From assembly GCF_030272615.1 (NCBI RefSeq), contig NC_081412.1:691118083-691182082 (forward strand): DNA of 64,000 nt, read 5' to 3'. The stretch is from Cryptomeria japonica. Taxonomy: Eukaryota; Streptophyta; Pinopsida; Cupressales; Cupressaceae. The position numbers and the translations under genes were made by a program. The stretch's first letter is position 1; every line of letters begins with the position of its first letter. The notes beneath the pieces are model-generated. The model saw only the letters and a program-made list of their open reading frames with translations. It was not told the origin of the DNA and did no database searches. This document shows, one piece after another, positions 45,076 to 55,986 of the stretch.

Positions 45076-45562
45076 TTAACTTATATAAAGTACCAAAATG
45101 ATCACCCTTTGCCAATATAATGGAACCCCTAGTCATCTTGCAACCACCAGATTCAAATGTAACTTGTACTCCAGCATCATTAAGTTTACTTACAAAGAGA
45201 ATATTTCTTGCTAGACTTGGTATATGAAGAACTCCATTGATTCCCTTCACTCTACCGTCTAGGAATTGAATTTTAATTCTGCCTCTCCCTACAATCTCCA
45301 ATGTAGAATCACTGGTCAAATATACCTTTCCACCAACATACGGTTCATATTTTGAGAACCACTCCTTATGGGAGGTCATGTCGAAAGATGCACCAGAATC
45401 TATTAACCAAGTGTCATCTGAGGTAGGTACTGCCAGGACTGCTACAAAAGCATTTGCATCACTTTGAGAAGATTCAGTGTCAGAATACTTCTTCTTCTTC
45501 TTCTTCTCCTCCTTGCAATCCTTTTGGATATGCCCTTTCTGCCCACAGTTCCAGCACTTCAC
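45029..45562 (-). pseudogene. Copia zinc knuckle and protease
   Basis: CWNCGQKGHIQKDC is a perfect CX2CX4HX4C nucleocapsid knuckle, followed by a Lys run. The aspartic protease has WLIDSGASFDMTSH with the active site intact, then GVLHIPSLARNILFVSKL. The frame is open for 177 codons, then crosses into a shifted frame for integrase. A TAG just upstream (near 45639) separates it from gag. Confidence 0.9.
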
Positions 45563-45637
45563 CTTTGACTTCTTGCCTGCAGATTTAAATCGCTCTTGAG
45601 ACTTGGACTTCTTGCCTTTCTTCTTGTCTTTGCCCTT

Positions 45638-46246
45638 CTATCTGCCTCGAATAGAGAGTGCATCTTTTGTCATCTTAGAAGCCTTCTTTCTCATTTCTTC
45701 TGACAAAAGAGTATTTACCACAGTATCCATCTTGAATTGGGTCGTAGTATTACCGATAGCCATCACTAAATGTTCCCAAGAGTCAGGCAATGAACACAAC
45801 AACAACAACATGCAATGTTCTTCTTCCTGGATGGACATGCCAAGAGAAGTTAACTATGCAAGAACCATGTTGAATGCATTTAAGTGGTCTGCCAATGGTG
45901 TTCCTACAGCCATCTTTAGAGAGTACAATTTCTTCCTCAAGAAAAGTTTATTCACCAAGGATTTGCCTTGATAAATATCTCCCAACTTATTCCAGAGAAG
46001 GTGTATAGTCTTCTCCTCATGGACGTTTAACAGAACAAAATCAGTAAGACATAGCCTAATTAGACCCCTTGCCTTCCGGTTGACTAGATCCCAATCTTCT
46101 TGCTTCATGTCTGAAGGCTTAGAAGTTGTAGTCACAACACCCCAGAGATCTCTATCGACTAGCAAGTCTTCCATCTTGAGTTTCCATAGTTCAAAATTGG
46201 AACCATTAAACTTCTCCATGTCTATGCGCCCTGAGGTGCTTGCCAT
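45638..46246 (-). pseudogene. Copia gag (UBN2/DUF4219-type)
   Basis: The start MASTSGRIDMEKFNGSNF lies ~110 bases from the 5' LTR. FELWKLKMEDLLVDRDLW, LWNKLGDIYQGKSLVNKL and LADHLNAFN are typical copia Gag. One TAA or TAG near 45850 separates it from the second piece (MSIQEEEHCMLLLLCSLPDS). Gag would form the particle shell. Confidence 0.9.
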
Positions 46247-46342
46247 CCCAAACTATAAAACAAGTAGACACTCTGCAAGACTCCCACTGAAACAGAACTG
46301 ACATAAAAAACCCACCCTACCCAACAAGGATAACAAAATGCG

Positions 46343-46358
46343 CCAAGCTCTAATACCA
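46343..46358 (-). promoter_or_regulatory. Copia primer-binding site
   Basis: TGGTATTAGAGCTTGG on minus, two bases from the LTR, is initiator-Met type with one C-to-T change from TGGTATCAGAGC. Confidence 0.88.
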
Positions 46359-46360
46359 CT

Positions 46361-47461
46361 TGTAAGGAAAGAAAGTGCAGAAATTCACTTTCCTAATGTC
46401 AGTTTGTAGGGGAGAATAGACTAGTGCATACAAAATTTCAACATTTACAAAATATGGCACAAGCATGAGCAAACACAATTAAACAACACAGAGAGAGAAC
46501 ACACATAGTTAATGTGGGAAAACCCTTTCCGGAGAAAAATTAGATAATCGACTTTATTAACAGTATGTCAAAAACAATACAATAAAGTCCAGACTGCGGA
46601 CTTCCTTCACTTTGTCATACAATTGTTTCAAACATAACATACAACACTCGGATAACAATTACAACACACTCAATGGCTATCGTAACTCTATCTACATTCG
46701 GTTCACATTTTGCTTCTAATACCAAACCAGTTGACCATTCATCTAAGCAATTGCAACAACGGCTTGAAGTCTAACCGTCTGCCTGCATCGGTCCGCATTC
46801 AAAGAAAACCAATTATCCCACATGTAGTAGGAAGTTGGGTCAGTTCATATTCACATACACCGACAATCTCATCCTTAGTGTCTAAGTGGTCACCTTTTTT
46901 GGATCTCGGTTCATTCTCACGCTAACGTAGGTCTTCTCTCCATCGGCCATCGGTATAGCCTTCAAATGGTAGAGTCGATCGCCCGATGAAAACCAATCGC
47001 CTAATGCGACTCCATCGGGTCATCGGCCAGATAGATGAACTATTACCCCGATCTCTAATAAATAAGAGTGGTCTCATCGGATCAAGCACTGCGAGGTTAC
47101 TCCGATCTCCGATAACAAGGAGCGGTCTCATCGACTCATCAGATCAAGCCCAAAACTGCTATCCCGATGAGCGAAGCACTTCAAGACATAACAAGATGAA
47201 CTTATCGGGACTTTTGTGTAGCCTTCAATACATTAGCCCAATAGCCGATATCGACCCGGACCGCCTAAGATAGCTCCATCGGGTATCAGAATAGCTTCCA
47301 ATAGAAACACCCGATAGCCAATGACAACCCAAACAACCTAGGATAGCTCCATCAGGTCATCGACACAATTTCGATGCAAGCTTCCACTATATTGTTCCAT
47401 CGGTGTAGGCTAGCCCGATCAACCCGAACATGTCAAATGAATTAGAGGCACATTTCCAACA
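46361..47461 (-). repeat. Copia 5' LTR
   Basis: This 1,101-bp promoter copy keeps the dense ccgat/atcgg region (46930-47420). It carries a ~28-bp segment near 46595 that the 3' LTR lacks and lacks ~10 bp present there. Confidence 0.92.
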
Positions 47462-47734
47462 GGAAGGTCTATGTGGAGTTTGTTGAAAATTCTAGTCATT
47501 GCACCTAGAAACCTCCTTTCATGTTCATCTCCTCCTCCTCCTCCTCCTCCTCCTCCTCCTTTATTGGTTTCTACTTCTTCTTCACCAAATTCTACTTCTT
47601 CTTCACTAGCTTCCTCTTCTTCATCACTCACATCCTCTATAGGTACTCCTCTAAATTTTGTTCTCTCCATAACATCTAATCTAACTATGATTCTCCTCAA
47701 AATTTCCATAAGTTCCATGTCTTCCATCACATAG
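47462..47734 (-). pseudogene. Chromovirus gag, N-terminal part (left of the Copia insertion site in reading order)
   Basis: It starts MMEDMELMEILRRIIVRLD at 47734. An acidic stretch (DVSDEEEEASEEEVEFGEEE) and a run of ten Gly from a (CTC)n-type microsatellite at 47528-47560 lead to FNKLHIDLP at the Copia border. The frame then runs into LTR sequence. Its continuation is at 41098. Confidence 0.82.
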
Positions 47735-47872
47735 GACTACCTTTTTTCCTCTTCCTCTATGTACCATGTGTCCTAAGGTCCTCTACAATTGTACGTTCTT
47801 CACTATTCACTCTACCTACAAGAATCTATTTAATATATCGTGCTCAACATTTCCATAATATTTAGGATTCAA

Positions 47873-47889
47873 CATACTCTAATAACACT
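47873..47889 (-). promoter_or_regulatory. Decayed chromovirus primer-binding site
   Basis: Minus reads AGTGTTATTAGAGTATG, a three-change version of the initiator-Met site TGGTATCAGAGCATG, directly after the LTR end. Confidence 0.65.
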
Positions 47890-48935
47890 TGATGCAAGTC
47901 AGGATTTAAGGGCTTTGACAAGAAACTAAACCAAACAATTAGATAGAAATCCAAACATAAATAGTATTATTTCTTTTATCAACTTGTAACTAAAACATTA
48001 CAATAGGAGTAAGGATGTTACAATGCATCACGACACAATATGCATGCATTCCCTGACATTCAAGCCTTACAACATTCATGCATTCAAACCAGATAGTTTC
48101 CTCAAACCTCACATTGAAATCAATCTAATATGTGAAAAATCTCTAACTCTCTAAGAGGAATTCTCCAATATAAATAGAAATTCACTCAAATAGCGTGCTA
48201 AATGGAGAAGAGTTGGACACCCCACATTTTGCAAGGTTAGACAACATGTCAAACACTTATTGGCTCTTAGGATTCAATTTGCAGGTTGTTATAACCATCT
48301 TTGATGGGTTTTTGTCACTTAGAAAATAAATTTGGGCATTTTAGATAGCTGTAAAAAATTGAGTAGGGGTTTGGATATAACTACACAACATAGATAATTA
48401 TACCATTATGTCATGTGGGGAAGAATAGTCATCAAGACCTTTCAAGAACATGTTGGGTATCAAAAAGCACTAAAAACACTTTGAAATTTTTCCCTTAAAA
48501 GGTCAAGTGGAGGAATAAGGTCCATAAGGATATGTAGAAATTCAAAGGGCATCAAGATTCATCTCATTTGCATAGAAAGGCCAGCAAGTGCATAAAGACT
48601 TAGCAACTAATGAGAAATTTAAGACCATCAAGACTTAGTGGGGAAATGGAGGCATCCAAGACATCAAGAAAGTCTCACAAATCTAGTTACTGGGCAATGA
48701 TTTGCAAAGCCATAAATTGTCCAAATTAGCTTAATCTTCACCAAATTTGAAATGTAGACACCCATTTGACCCTTCTTCAAGATGAAGTCATTACTTGGCC
48801 ATAAAGAAATTATAATTATTTGAAATTTGATCAACAACTCTTACAATACAAACAATGAATAAAATCAAACAGCAAACAAGGAACATATCTTTGGTTGATG
48901 TAGGATTGCTCATGAACTTGGATGCTCCTACATCA
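47890..48935 (-). repeat. Chromovirus 5' LTR
   Basis: This LTR of about 1,046 bp starts on plus with tgatgcaagtcagg and ends gatgctcctacatca. The terminal ~45 bp form an inverted repeat (tgatgtagga ... tcctacatca). Its last ~590 bp align with 31490-32093. Confidence 0.8.
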
Positions 48936-50189
48936 ACTTGGGTTTTGTTTGGCATAACTAATTATATATTTAAATTCATGTCATGATTACCTTACATCAT
49001 GGTTATTGTAGTGTCATAAAATTTTGATCCTTGCAATTTTTGACCACATTAGGGTCTTCACGTTGGCGAATTGAATCCCCAAGCTTGATTGGAGACTTGA
49101 GACTTGCTCAATCCCCAAAACTGCACTTTTTTCTACCCCCCGCACTACTTGAACCTTCTTCTTGTTCTAAGATAATGGCAAGAAAGGGGCATGGTGCCCC
49201 TATCCTCGTAGGACAAGAGAGTGGTGCCCCTGTCCGTGCCCTATTTTGGGGCCCCCTCTATCCTATCTTTGCATTGAACTTTGCACTTAAAGTGGGATAA
49301 CCTTCCCTATGTCGACCTATGACAAAAAATTAGTCCAATAACCTTAATTGACGAATATATAAGTCACATTTGTCCTCTCATTTGTAAAAAAAGTTCAATA
49401 AGTGAAGAGTGGGCATAAGTTCAAATATTCAAGCATTGAGCATTCTCAAATCTCCCTTCAAGGCTAGGTGTTGCATTCAAGTCAAGGATTCAACCATTGA
49501 AGAGGAGATCCCTTTCAACATTCAATTCCACACAAACAATTCTATCTACAACCTCCCTTGAGGTGAATTACATTTCAGTCTTTCATCTACATTTACTTGC
49601 AAGTACATTCTTTCATCATTTGGTTAATTCCAAAACTAGGGTTTGACCTGAAGGCAAACCCCCAATCCCATCCCCTTTTCCTCTCTTTTATGTGTGTAGG
49701 TTGCAGGTGCACAACTGTATTTGCAGATTTGGACTCCATTCACAAAGGCAGAAAAACCCTTTTCATTTCGCAGATTTTTCGGAGGACAGTGTGCACTTTC
49801 AACACGGTCCCAACAACTTTTCCTTAAATTCGCAGGGCAACTTTGTCACGACATATTATAGTCACATCCAAGTGCACAGCTTCATCCCATGCTTCTATTT
49901 CAAGTAATAATCAGTTCTTTGCTACTTTTACACTTAGTCTCAAAACACATAATTCAACCATTTTCCATTCTAAAAGAGGGGTTAGCTTGTCATTTCTACC
50001 CCATTATCAATTTATTTAGTATTCAATCTCTTTCCTAAGAGGTTGGATCTAGTGAATTCCCCCCCTCTTTTAAATATAATGTGGATAAAGTGTTTGAAGG
50101 GAAATCTGTAGTGAAACTTTCATCTCTCCTCAGAGGGAAGAAAAGCTTTCCTCTTGATCTCTCCATCAGTCACTTTTCACCCCATTACA
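48936..50189 (+). repeat. 5' LTR of a plus-strand gypsy-like element (left border uncertain)
   Basis: The right border is clear: cacttttcaccccattaca is followed by a primer-binding site at 50193. It is a long non-coding block with LTR-like composition; no partner LTR is in the window, because E4 lies between it and the rest of this element. The left border is placed at the chromovirus edge and may be wrong. Confidence 0.55.
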
Positions 50190-50192
50190 TTT

Positions 50193-50207
50193 TGGTGAAC
50201 CCGACAT
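50193..50207 (+). promoter_or_regulatory. Primer-binding site of the plus-strand gypsy-like element
   Basis: tggtgaacccgacat, three bases after an LTR end (ttaca), begins with tgg as needed to pair with a tRNA CCA end. The tRNA is not assigned. Confidence 0.65.
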
Positions 50208-51420
50208 CTTACAAATCATTGCATATTTTGCATTTACAATTTTAATTTTTCTACAAAATTAGTGGTTAATTCATTCAAAAGCCTAGTTTTTAAAATTGAA
50301 ATTGAACTTGTTTCTTGTAAAAATTGTTTGTTATTGTCTTAGATCTTAAAATTGCTTTGTTTGTCAAATTCAATTTCTTCATTGTCTTGTTCAATTTGCA
50401 AATCAAATTCACAAAATTAAGAGGTTAATTGTCAAACCCCTAATTTTCAAAAATCATCTTTAAATTATGCAATAATTGAATTTCCATTTAATTTTTCAGA
50501 TTTGTGACTATTTTCAGACTTATCCTCTTTCCTAAAAATCAAAATTTCAATTTCCCTCCTTTTTCAAAATTCAAAATTTCAAAAATTAAGTGGTTAGGTC
50601 CTAAAACCCTAATTTTCAAATTTAATTGGATTTTGTATAAATTTCAATCAATTTCAGTCAATTTCAGTTTTCTAAACATTTGTTAAGGTGTCCCTAGGTT
50701 TGACCCTTTTCAAATTTGCAATTCAATTTCTTTTTTTTTCTCAAAACCTTAATAGGGTCTTATTTTCACATTCAAACCTTAATTTTGCCTATCTAGAGAT
50801 CGTAAAATCCACCAATTTTGGGGGGTTAGCCTTTAAAATCATCGTAACTTTCATCCCTGAAAATTTTGAAAAAAGTTGGTCAAACCGTGTGCACTTTCAA
50901 CACGGTCCTCGATTTTTTTCCCAAAATTTTGGGAGACTGTTATGATTGTAATTAATAGTTTAAATCTAGAAGACTAGCTGATTCTGTCGATTTTTTGTTC
51001 CTTTAAAAACGAAAATACCTTCAAAATTCAACATCTCAAATTTCAAGAAAATTTTTAAAATTAAGGGGTTCATTATAATCTGCCCTGATTTTAAAATTTT
51101 GCGTTTGTCAATTTTAAAGTTAAATGGTATCCCATTGGCCCTAATTTTAAATTCCAATTTCCTTTCATTTATCATAAAATTATTGTTGGAAAGTGTGTCA
51201 TTTTCTTCTTTCAAAAAAGTTCAAATTGTTTAATCATTATTTTCCCAAATTTTGCATTATTCAATTTTTGTGCACTTTGTTCCTATAATTCAAAATTCAA
51301 ATCCAAAATTTCAAATTTTCCCTCTAGTGCATGAGTTTTACCACTATTAGGCCTACATATACTATCCCCATTTGACGAACTATTAGAATTAAGGCTACCA
51401 AAGGTCTAATTACTGAGGAG
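50208..51420 (+). other. Leader of the plus-strand element with imperfect ~130-bp repeats
   Basis: The motif aaaattaag-ggtta, a variable piece, then ccctaattttcaaa recurs about six times (near 50255, 50415, 50583, 50815, 51057 and 51121). No coding potential is convincing. The hairpin at 50884-50906 lies here. Confidence 0.55.
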
Positions 51421-51805
51421 ATGGAGCATAATTTGGGTGACTTCTTTAATGAGGATCATGTTAATTCTCCCCATCCTAATCACGTCCCTATCTATCCAAT
51501 TGATGAATCCCATGATCAACTTTCAACAATGGATATCCCAAGAGTACTCTAATAGTGAAGCTTTTCCATTAATTGAAGGCCTTAAATGCATGGTTCAAAG
51601 TGATAAGAATGGAATTGATATATTGTGTGGCATTGCTCATATTGTTGATTCCAATGTCATGCCTATAAAGAGTTGTGCCGAAACCCTAGGTTATTCACAA
51701 CCTTCAACACAAGTCAATTCTTCTATTCCTTTGACTACTCATATGACTAGTGTTCCTACTTTTTCCTCAAACATCATGGATACTTCTGTTAGACAATTCA
51801 AATAA
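51421..51805 (+). pseudogene. Start of gag of the plus-strand element, cut off by E4
   Basis: ATG at 51421 opens MEHNLGDFFNEDHVNSPHP. After a frame change, the piece to 51805 has ISQEYSNSEAFPLIEG, GIDILCGIAHIVDSN and SCAETLGYSQPS, Gag-like N-terminal sequence with no diagnostic domain. It ends where E4's LTR begins (about 51787). The remainder of this element would lie beyond 64000. Confidence 0.45.
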
Positions 51806-52886
51806 CCGGAAGACAATTGAGAGGGGGGGAAGTGAATCAATTGTCAAAGATTACCAGAACATTTAGCAATTAAAACTTTAACACCGGAACCCAAAACATT
51901 AATACTGAAATGATTAAACCAAATACCATAATAGTAGTTAAACCAATTAAGCATAAACAATAATCACAGAATAAATATCATCCACATGACACCAAGATTT
52001 ATACATGGAAAACTCAGCAAAGGGAAAAACCATGGTGGGAAGCCTACCCACAGTCTAGATAATACTTCTGCAGTAAGTATATGAATTACAATTGAGGGGC
52101 CTACACTTGGGTAACTATGGCATACATCACTTCCCTCTGAATTTTAGATAGGTACAACTCCCTCCATTAGTTATTCAGAGAATAATCTAACTAAATAAAC
52201 TGATATGCTTTTAAACTGAAAGCACGTAAGGCTACCTACTTCATTCTTAGATGAGAGGCCGGTAATATGCAGATATTTTAGAAAAAAACTTTCTTCAAGA
52301 TGCTTCACCATGAAAATCAGAAGTAATCAAAGAAAAGTTCAATAACATTGATTTCAACACTTCATGAAAATAAACAAGAGAAACAAAGTCTCTTTTCAAC
52401 CAAATATCTTTCGAAACAACATAGAAAGAAGCTCCAGATTAATAATAGCATTCACCATCAAAAAGATATTCATAGACAATTTAACTGGATTAATATTTGC
52501 AAAGAAAAATTACTCCATGGATTCAAACTCAAAGATTTAAAACCTCAAAATGCATACGATCTTTATATGTATATTCCATGCAACTAAGACATAAAGATAC
52601 ACACATAAGTTCCTTCCAATTTCAGATTCTAGAAAAACTGATCACTTCCTTCAGAAAAAAACAAAATCTTCTAATCTCTAAGTCTATTGTTCTAACCCCT
52701 TCTAAACCCTTTTCACCTAACTTATAGTAGTCTTTTTGAAGAACAAAGGAGGTCTCCCTGAAAACCCGACCTCCTCTGAAAAAATTATAAAACTAACTGA
52801 GTATTTAGGGGATAGATGTCCTGAAGTAATTGCAAGGTTTTTGAATAGCATTTAAAAATAAAAACAAAGCATAAGCATAAGCATCA
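51787..52886 (-). repeat. E4 left (3') LTR, with a Copia-like U5 end
   Basis: It runs on plus from tgttagacaattc to ataagcatca. 52108-52802 matches the right LTR at ~95%. The first ~320 bp instead resemble the LTR start of the Copia-type element at 33282: gagaggggggg, gtgaatca, catccacatga, gggaaaaacc then tggtggga, and ggggcct then cacttg all occur in the same order. Confidence 0.7.
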
Positions 52887-52888
52887 AA

Positions 52889-55800
52889 TTATGCTTCATC
52901 TCCAATGTCATCTCCTCTTCCACTTTTCTAGGCATCATGGGTGGTTGTAAGCTCTTGAATCATAGACTGACTCAGATTCTTCATGGCATTAGTTTTCGCC
53001 TTTGCAATTTCCTTTTCCCACCTGTGTTTTACCATTTTCTCGGCATGTTTAGGTAACTGATCATTGCCAATGGGCGTCATGGATTCAATTCGAGCAATCT
53101 GTGTTATATCTTCAGAAGTAAAATTTCCTTTGGCCCTAATATTCTCCATGTGCAATTTAAATACCTTTACCGTGCCCTGTGTATTCAACCCATAAAGTCC
53201 TAGTTACCAATCATAATCTGGGTTAACCACTTTACTATCATTGACCAGGCTATATTGAAGTTCCTAGAGCTCGTAAACGGAGGCTTTGGCATCATAGATT
53301 ATAGCCTTGAATGTAATTACCTGCCACGCTATGGTTTTCTTCAACACAAAGAGCTAGCAGTCATCAGTTACCAACTTTATTGAGTTTTCTATTAAAAACT
53401 CAATGGCTCCATATTTTTCTATCTTGGCGAACATGGGTAATACGTTTTCCCACTTATGCTCCTCCTTTTCCCATTGCACAACCTGATTTTGGATCTCCAC
53501 AATGAGGTTTTGAATTTCATCGCATAGCTTCTTGGAATCTCTAAAATATTTTTTGCCATCCTTGATCACCCCTTCAATCCATTTTTCTACGGCCACTGTG
53601 ATGCTCTTGGCTTACTGAACTTGATTCATCAGTTTCTTGTTCTCTGGTGAAGTGGGATTGAAGTTTTCTGAAGCTTGCGATATAGGGAGTGCTCCAAAAC
53701 AACCTAGGCTATCAATGAATTGGGCTAAAACCTTGATGTGTTGTTTCAGTTCCTTTTTCTCTTGTTCGTCTTTCTCTGACCGTTGAGAATTTTCTTAGCC
53801 GTCACATTGAAAAGGTGGTTATCAGAGTCCCTACTCATGTTTCCCATATCTACTTTGGTGACTTCAAAATCTTTTGCAATTATTTGTTTACTTTCATCCT
53901 TGGGTTTATAGGAAGCAATTTCAGTAACCCATCTCTCGGTCTTTTCATCAGCTTCCAACTTGGTGGTTGTTTTGAAATTCTTCTTTTTAGGACCTTTTTC
54001 CATGTATTTGACCACCATGTGTTGAATTGGGATAGACACTAGGATCGAGCTCCGTTTCTTACTTACTGAAGTAGTTAACCATTTGGGAGTTGTACTTGAA
54101 CTAGTTGTTCTTCCAGTTACTTTAGGTGGCAGTGTCATGGCTACAATGATTGTATGGGAATCCGTGGTGTTGACAATATCACTATCAAGGTCCTCGACCT
54201 CATAAATTTGAGGGTTGAGGGTCTTGTCTTTCACCTCTATGTCTCTGACCAGGTCCATTTTCTTCTGTGCAACACTTCGTGACCTTGTAAATAGAGGAGC
54301 AGGACAGTTCAATGCAGGATTAGGCTCATGCTTGGTGTGAGATGACTTCTTATTTTTACCTGCATGAACAGGCATAGAAGTGGGGTTAGAAAAGCTTTTT
54401 GGAGAATGTAGAGAAACCACATTATCTCTTGCAGGATCAATCTTGATGCCTGATTTCATTGCTCTTTTCTTATTAACCCAGTCTGTAGTTCTCTGCAAGA
54501 CTCTTTTTGTTCTAAGCTATATCATCTTCTTTTTCCACATCCCAATTAATAGAGGATGTTTCAAGTTCAATTTGATCTAGATACCTAGGTTCAAATAGCT
54601 CTAGATCATCTTGTTTGATCCCACTTATATCAAGTTTCACCTATAGTGAAACTATCTGTTTCAAAACCATTCTCATATTTTCTCTCCTGAACACTTCAAG
54701 TTCATCACAACAATCTTCCCAAAAGTATTCCAAGTGTGGGATAGGAAGGTGCACCATCAAGCCAAGCCCCATGAAAAACCTTTATTATCAAAGCCATTCC
54801 TTTCTTGATACAATTTGAAATTAAAATTCCTCAAGTCAGCTTCTATGTTCAACGCATTTGACATTGAACTACAAGATAAAACACCCAATTGAATAGGGAA
54901 ATGATCTTCCCATTTATCATTGGGTTGAGCTTTCTTAATTACAATAGACAGCTGTCTACAAATCTCATCAAGGACAAAGCAGTCTGAACAAAAATGAGGA
55001 AGTCCGAAAGGTTCCTCTTCGAAACCACCTACCCTTATATAACAGAAATGAGGAAATTGAACAAAGAAGCTACCATATCTTTTCACCAAGGCCTGGGCGT
55101 CTTTAGACATTCTTTTTGATTTCATGTTCTTCAATTCATAGCACAGGTCCCCCAGGAAATCATTATGCACTCTCTTGAAATCTTGTAATGCATTATCTCT
55201 TTGCAGCATGGTGTAAAATTCATATACAAAAACATTCCCTTCGGCAGCTTGCCTAGGAATTCCCATTATCTCTTTGGTACATGCCAAACAATATATCAAA
55301 TAAGAGGACATGAAGAAATTTTGTTTTAACTTCTTTACCATGCTCAACTATTCTCTCATAGAGTCAGCAATAAGCTCTACCTAGTCAAGGAACTGCTTTC
55401 CCTCCAACACCAGTTGCACATAACAGTAAATCCAGTCATCAAGGTTGTAGGCTTTAGCTGAACCTCTAACTCGGTGTAACAACAACATAAAATCATGAAT
55501 ATGGGGAAGCATGTGATTTTTGTTGGGGTGTTTAGGTAGCCTAGAGCCACCTTTCTGAGAAACTATCAACCAATGCTTCGCTATATTGTTCCAGCGTCCA
55601 CTCTTGTCTGCATTGAACTCGATGATTGATTGGATAGGGGAAAAAATTGAGAACTTGTAATTTGTCAATTTGAAAACAGAAGAAATGACTTCCCTATTAG
55701 TCGCAAGGAGGGTTTCACCATTGTCCCTCTTGATAGTTTCAGAAATAGGGTCATATCACACAATGCACTCCCTAACTAATTTTGGGCAAGGAATAGTAGG

Positions 55801-55986
55801 TGGGAAAGCTGCTGCCTCTATCAGACCACTACTTAGAATTTCTAGACCAAAAGAACCATCAATACCTTTAAATGTTATTTCCTTCAAGGCTTCCAAATTC
55901 TCCCCTTTCAGGTCCGTGTCACTGACAATGGTTTCTTTGTAAGCAAGATTGAAAATATTTCCAAAAAGATGCAGAGTGGACTTCAT
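52889..55986 (-). pseudogene. E4 extra ORF (~1,000 codons) between integrase and 3' LTR; unrecognised
   Basis: ATG at 55986 and TAA at 52889, three bases from the LTR. The N-terminal part (55986-54757) appears globular: LFGNIFNLAYKETIVSD, RWNNIAKHWLIVSQKGG, DDWIYCYVQLVLEGKQFLD and RYGSFFVQFPHFCYIRVGG. The middle (54498-53750) is Lys/Ser/Thr/Pro-rich (KNKKSSHTKHEPNP). The C-terminal part (53780-52889) is Lys/Glu/Gln-rich with probable coiled coil (QEKKELKQHIKVLAQFID, VQWEKEEHKWENVL). Stops include TGA near 55755, two TAG near 55380-55350 (CAG fits both) and TAG at 54517. Frameshifts near 54757, 54490 and 53780 link the pieces. I recognise no family. A strong splice donor lies ~95 bases upstream, so it may have been translated from a spliced or separate transcript. 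Confidence 0.6.

Larger units (their letters stand above)
41099..47461 (-). mobile_element. Complete Ty1/copia element nested in chromovirus gag
   Basis: LTRs 41099-42187 and 46361-47461, a perfect 5-bp duplication (ggaag), a primer-binding site, a polypurine tract and the copia domain order Gag, zinc knuckle, protease, integrase, RT, RNase H on minus define a full 6,363-bp element. Most segments share one frame, with a shifted stretch in integrase and scattered stops. The LTRs differ visibly (about 5-8% plus indels), so it is older than E1 but younger than the chromovirus it interrupts. The integrase catalytic Glu is replaced by Lys. Confidence 0.93.
31485..48935 (-). mobile_element. Old chromovirus-type Ty3/gypsy element with two nested insertions
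   Basis: Gag, protease, RT, RNase H and integrase pieces occur in correct order on minus from 47734 to about 32290. A diverged LTR pair flanks them (31490-32093 and 47890-48935) and a decayed initiator-Met primer-binding site lies at 47873-47889. The order RT-RNH-INT without a second RNase H and motifs such as LPNKESYRM and [17 protein letters not shown] are typical of plant chromoviruses, though I could not identify a chromodomain. A 4.7-kb element (33282-37977) interrupts integrase and a 6.4-kb Copia element (41099-47461) interrupts gag. LTR identity is roughly 80-85% by eye, and all ORFs are heavily broken. Its left end is obscured by the TRIM. Confidence 0.85.

Noticed and set aside
47528-47560. 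Poly-Gly tract as a functional domain of chromovirus Gag
   Set aside because: It is a (CTC)n microsatellite that can expand freely; treated as a simple repeat inside a pseudogene.
47471-47734. Ser/Pro-rich plus-strand ORF (87 codons)
   Set aside because: It is the antisense shadow of the acidic and poly-Gly chromovirus Gag N-terminus.
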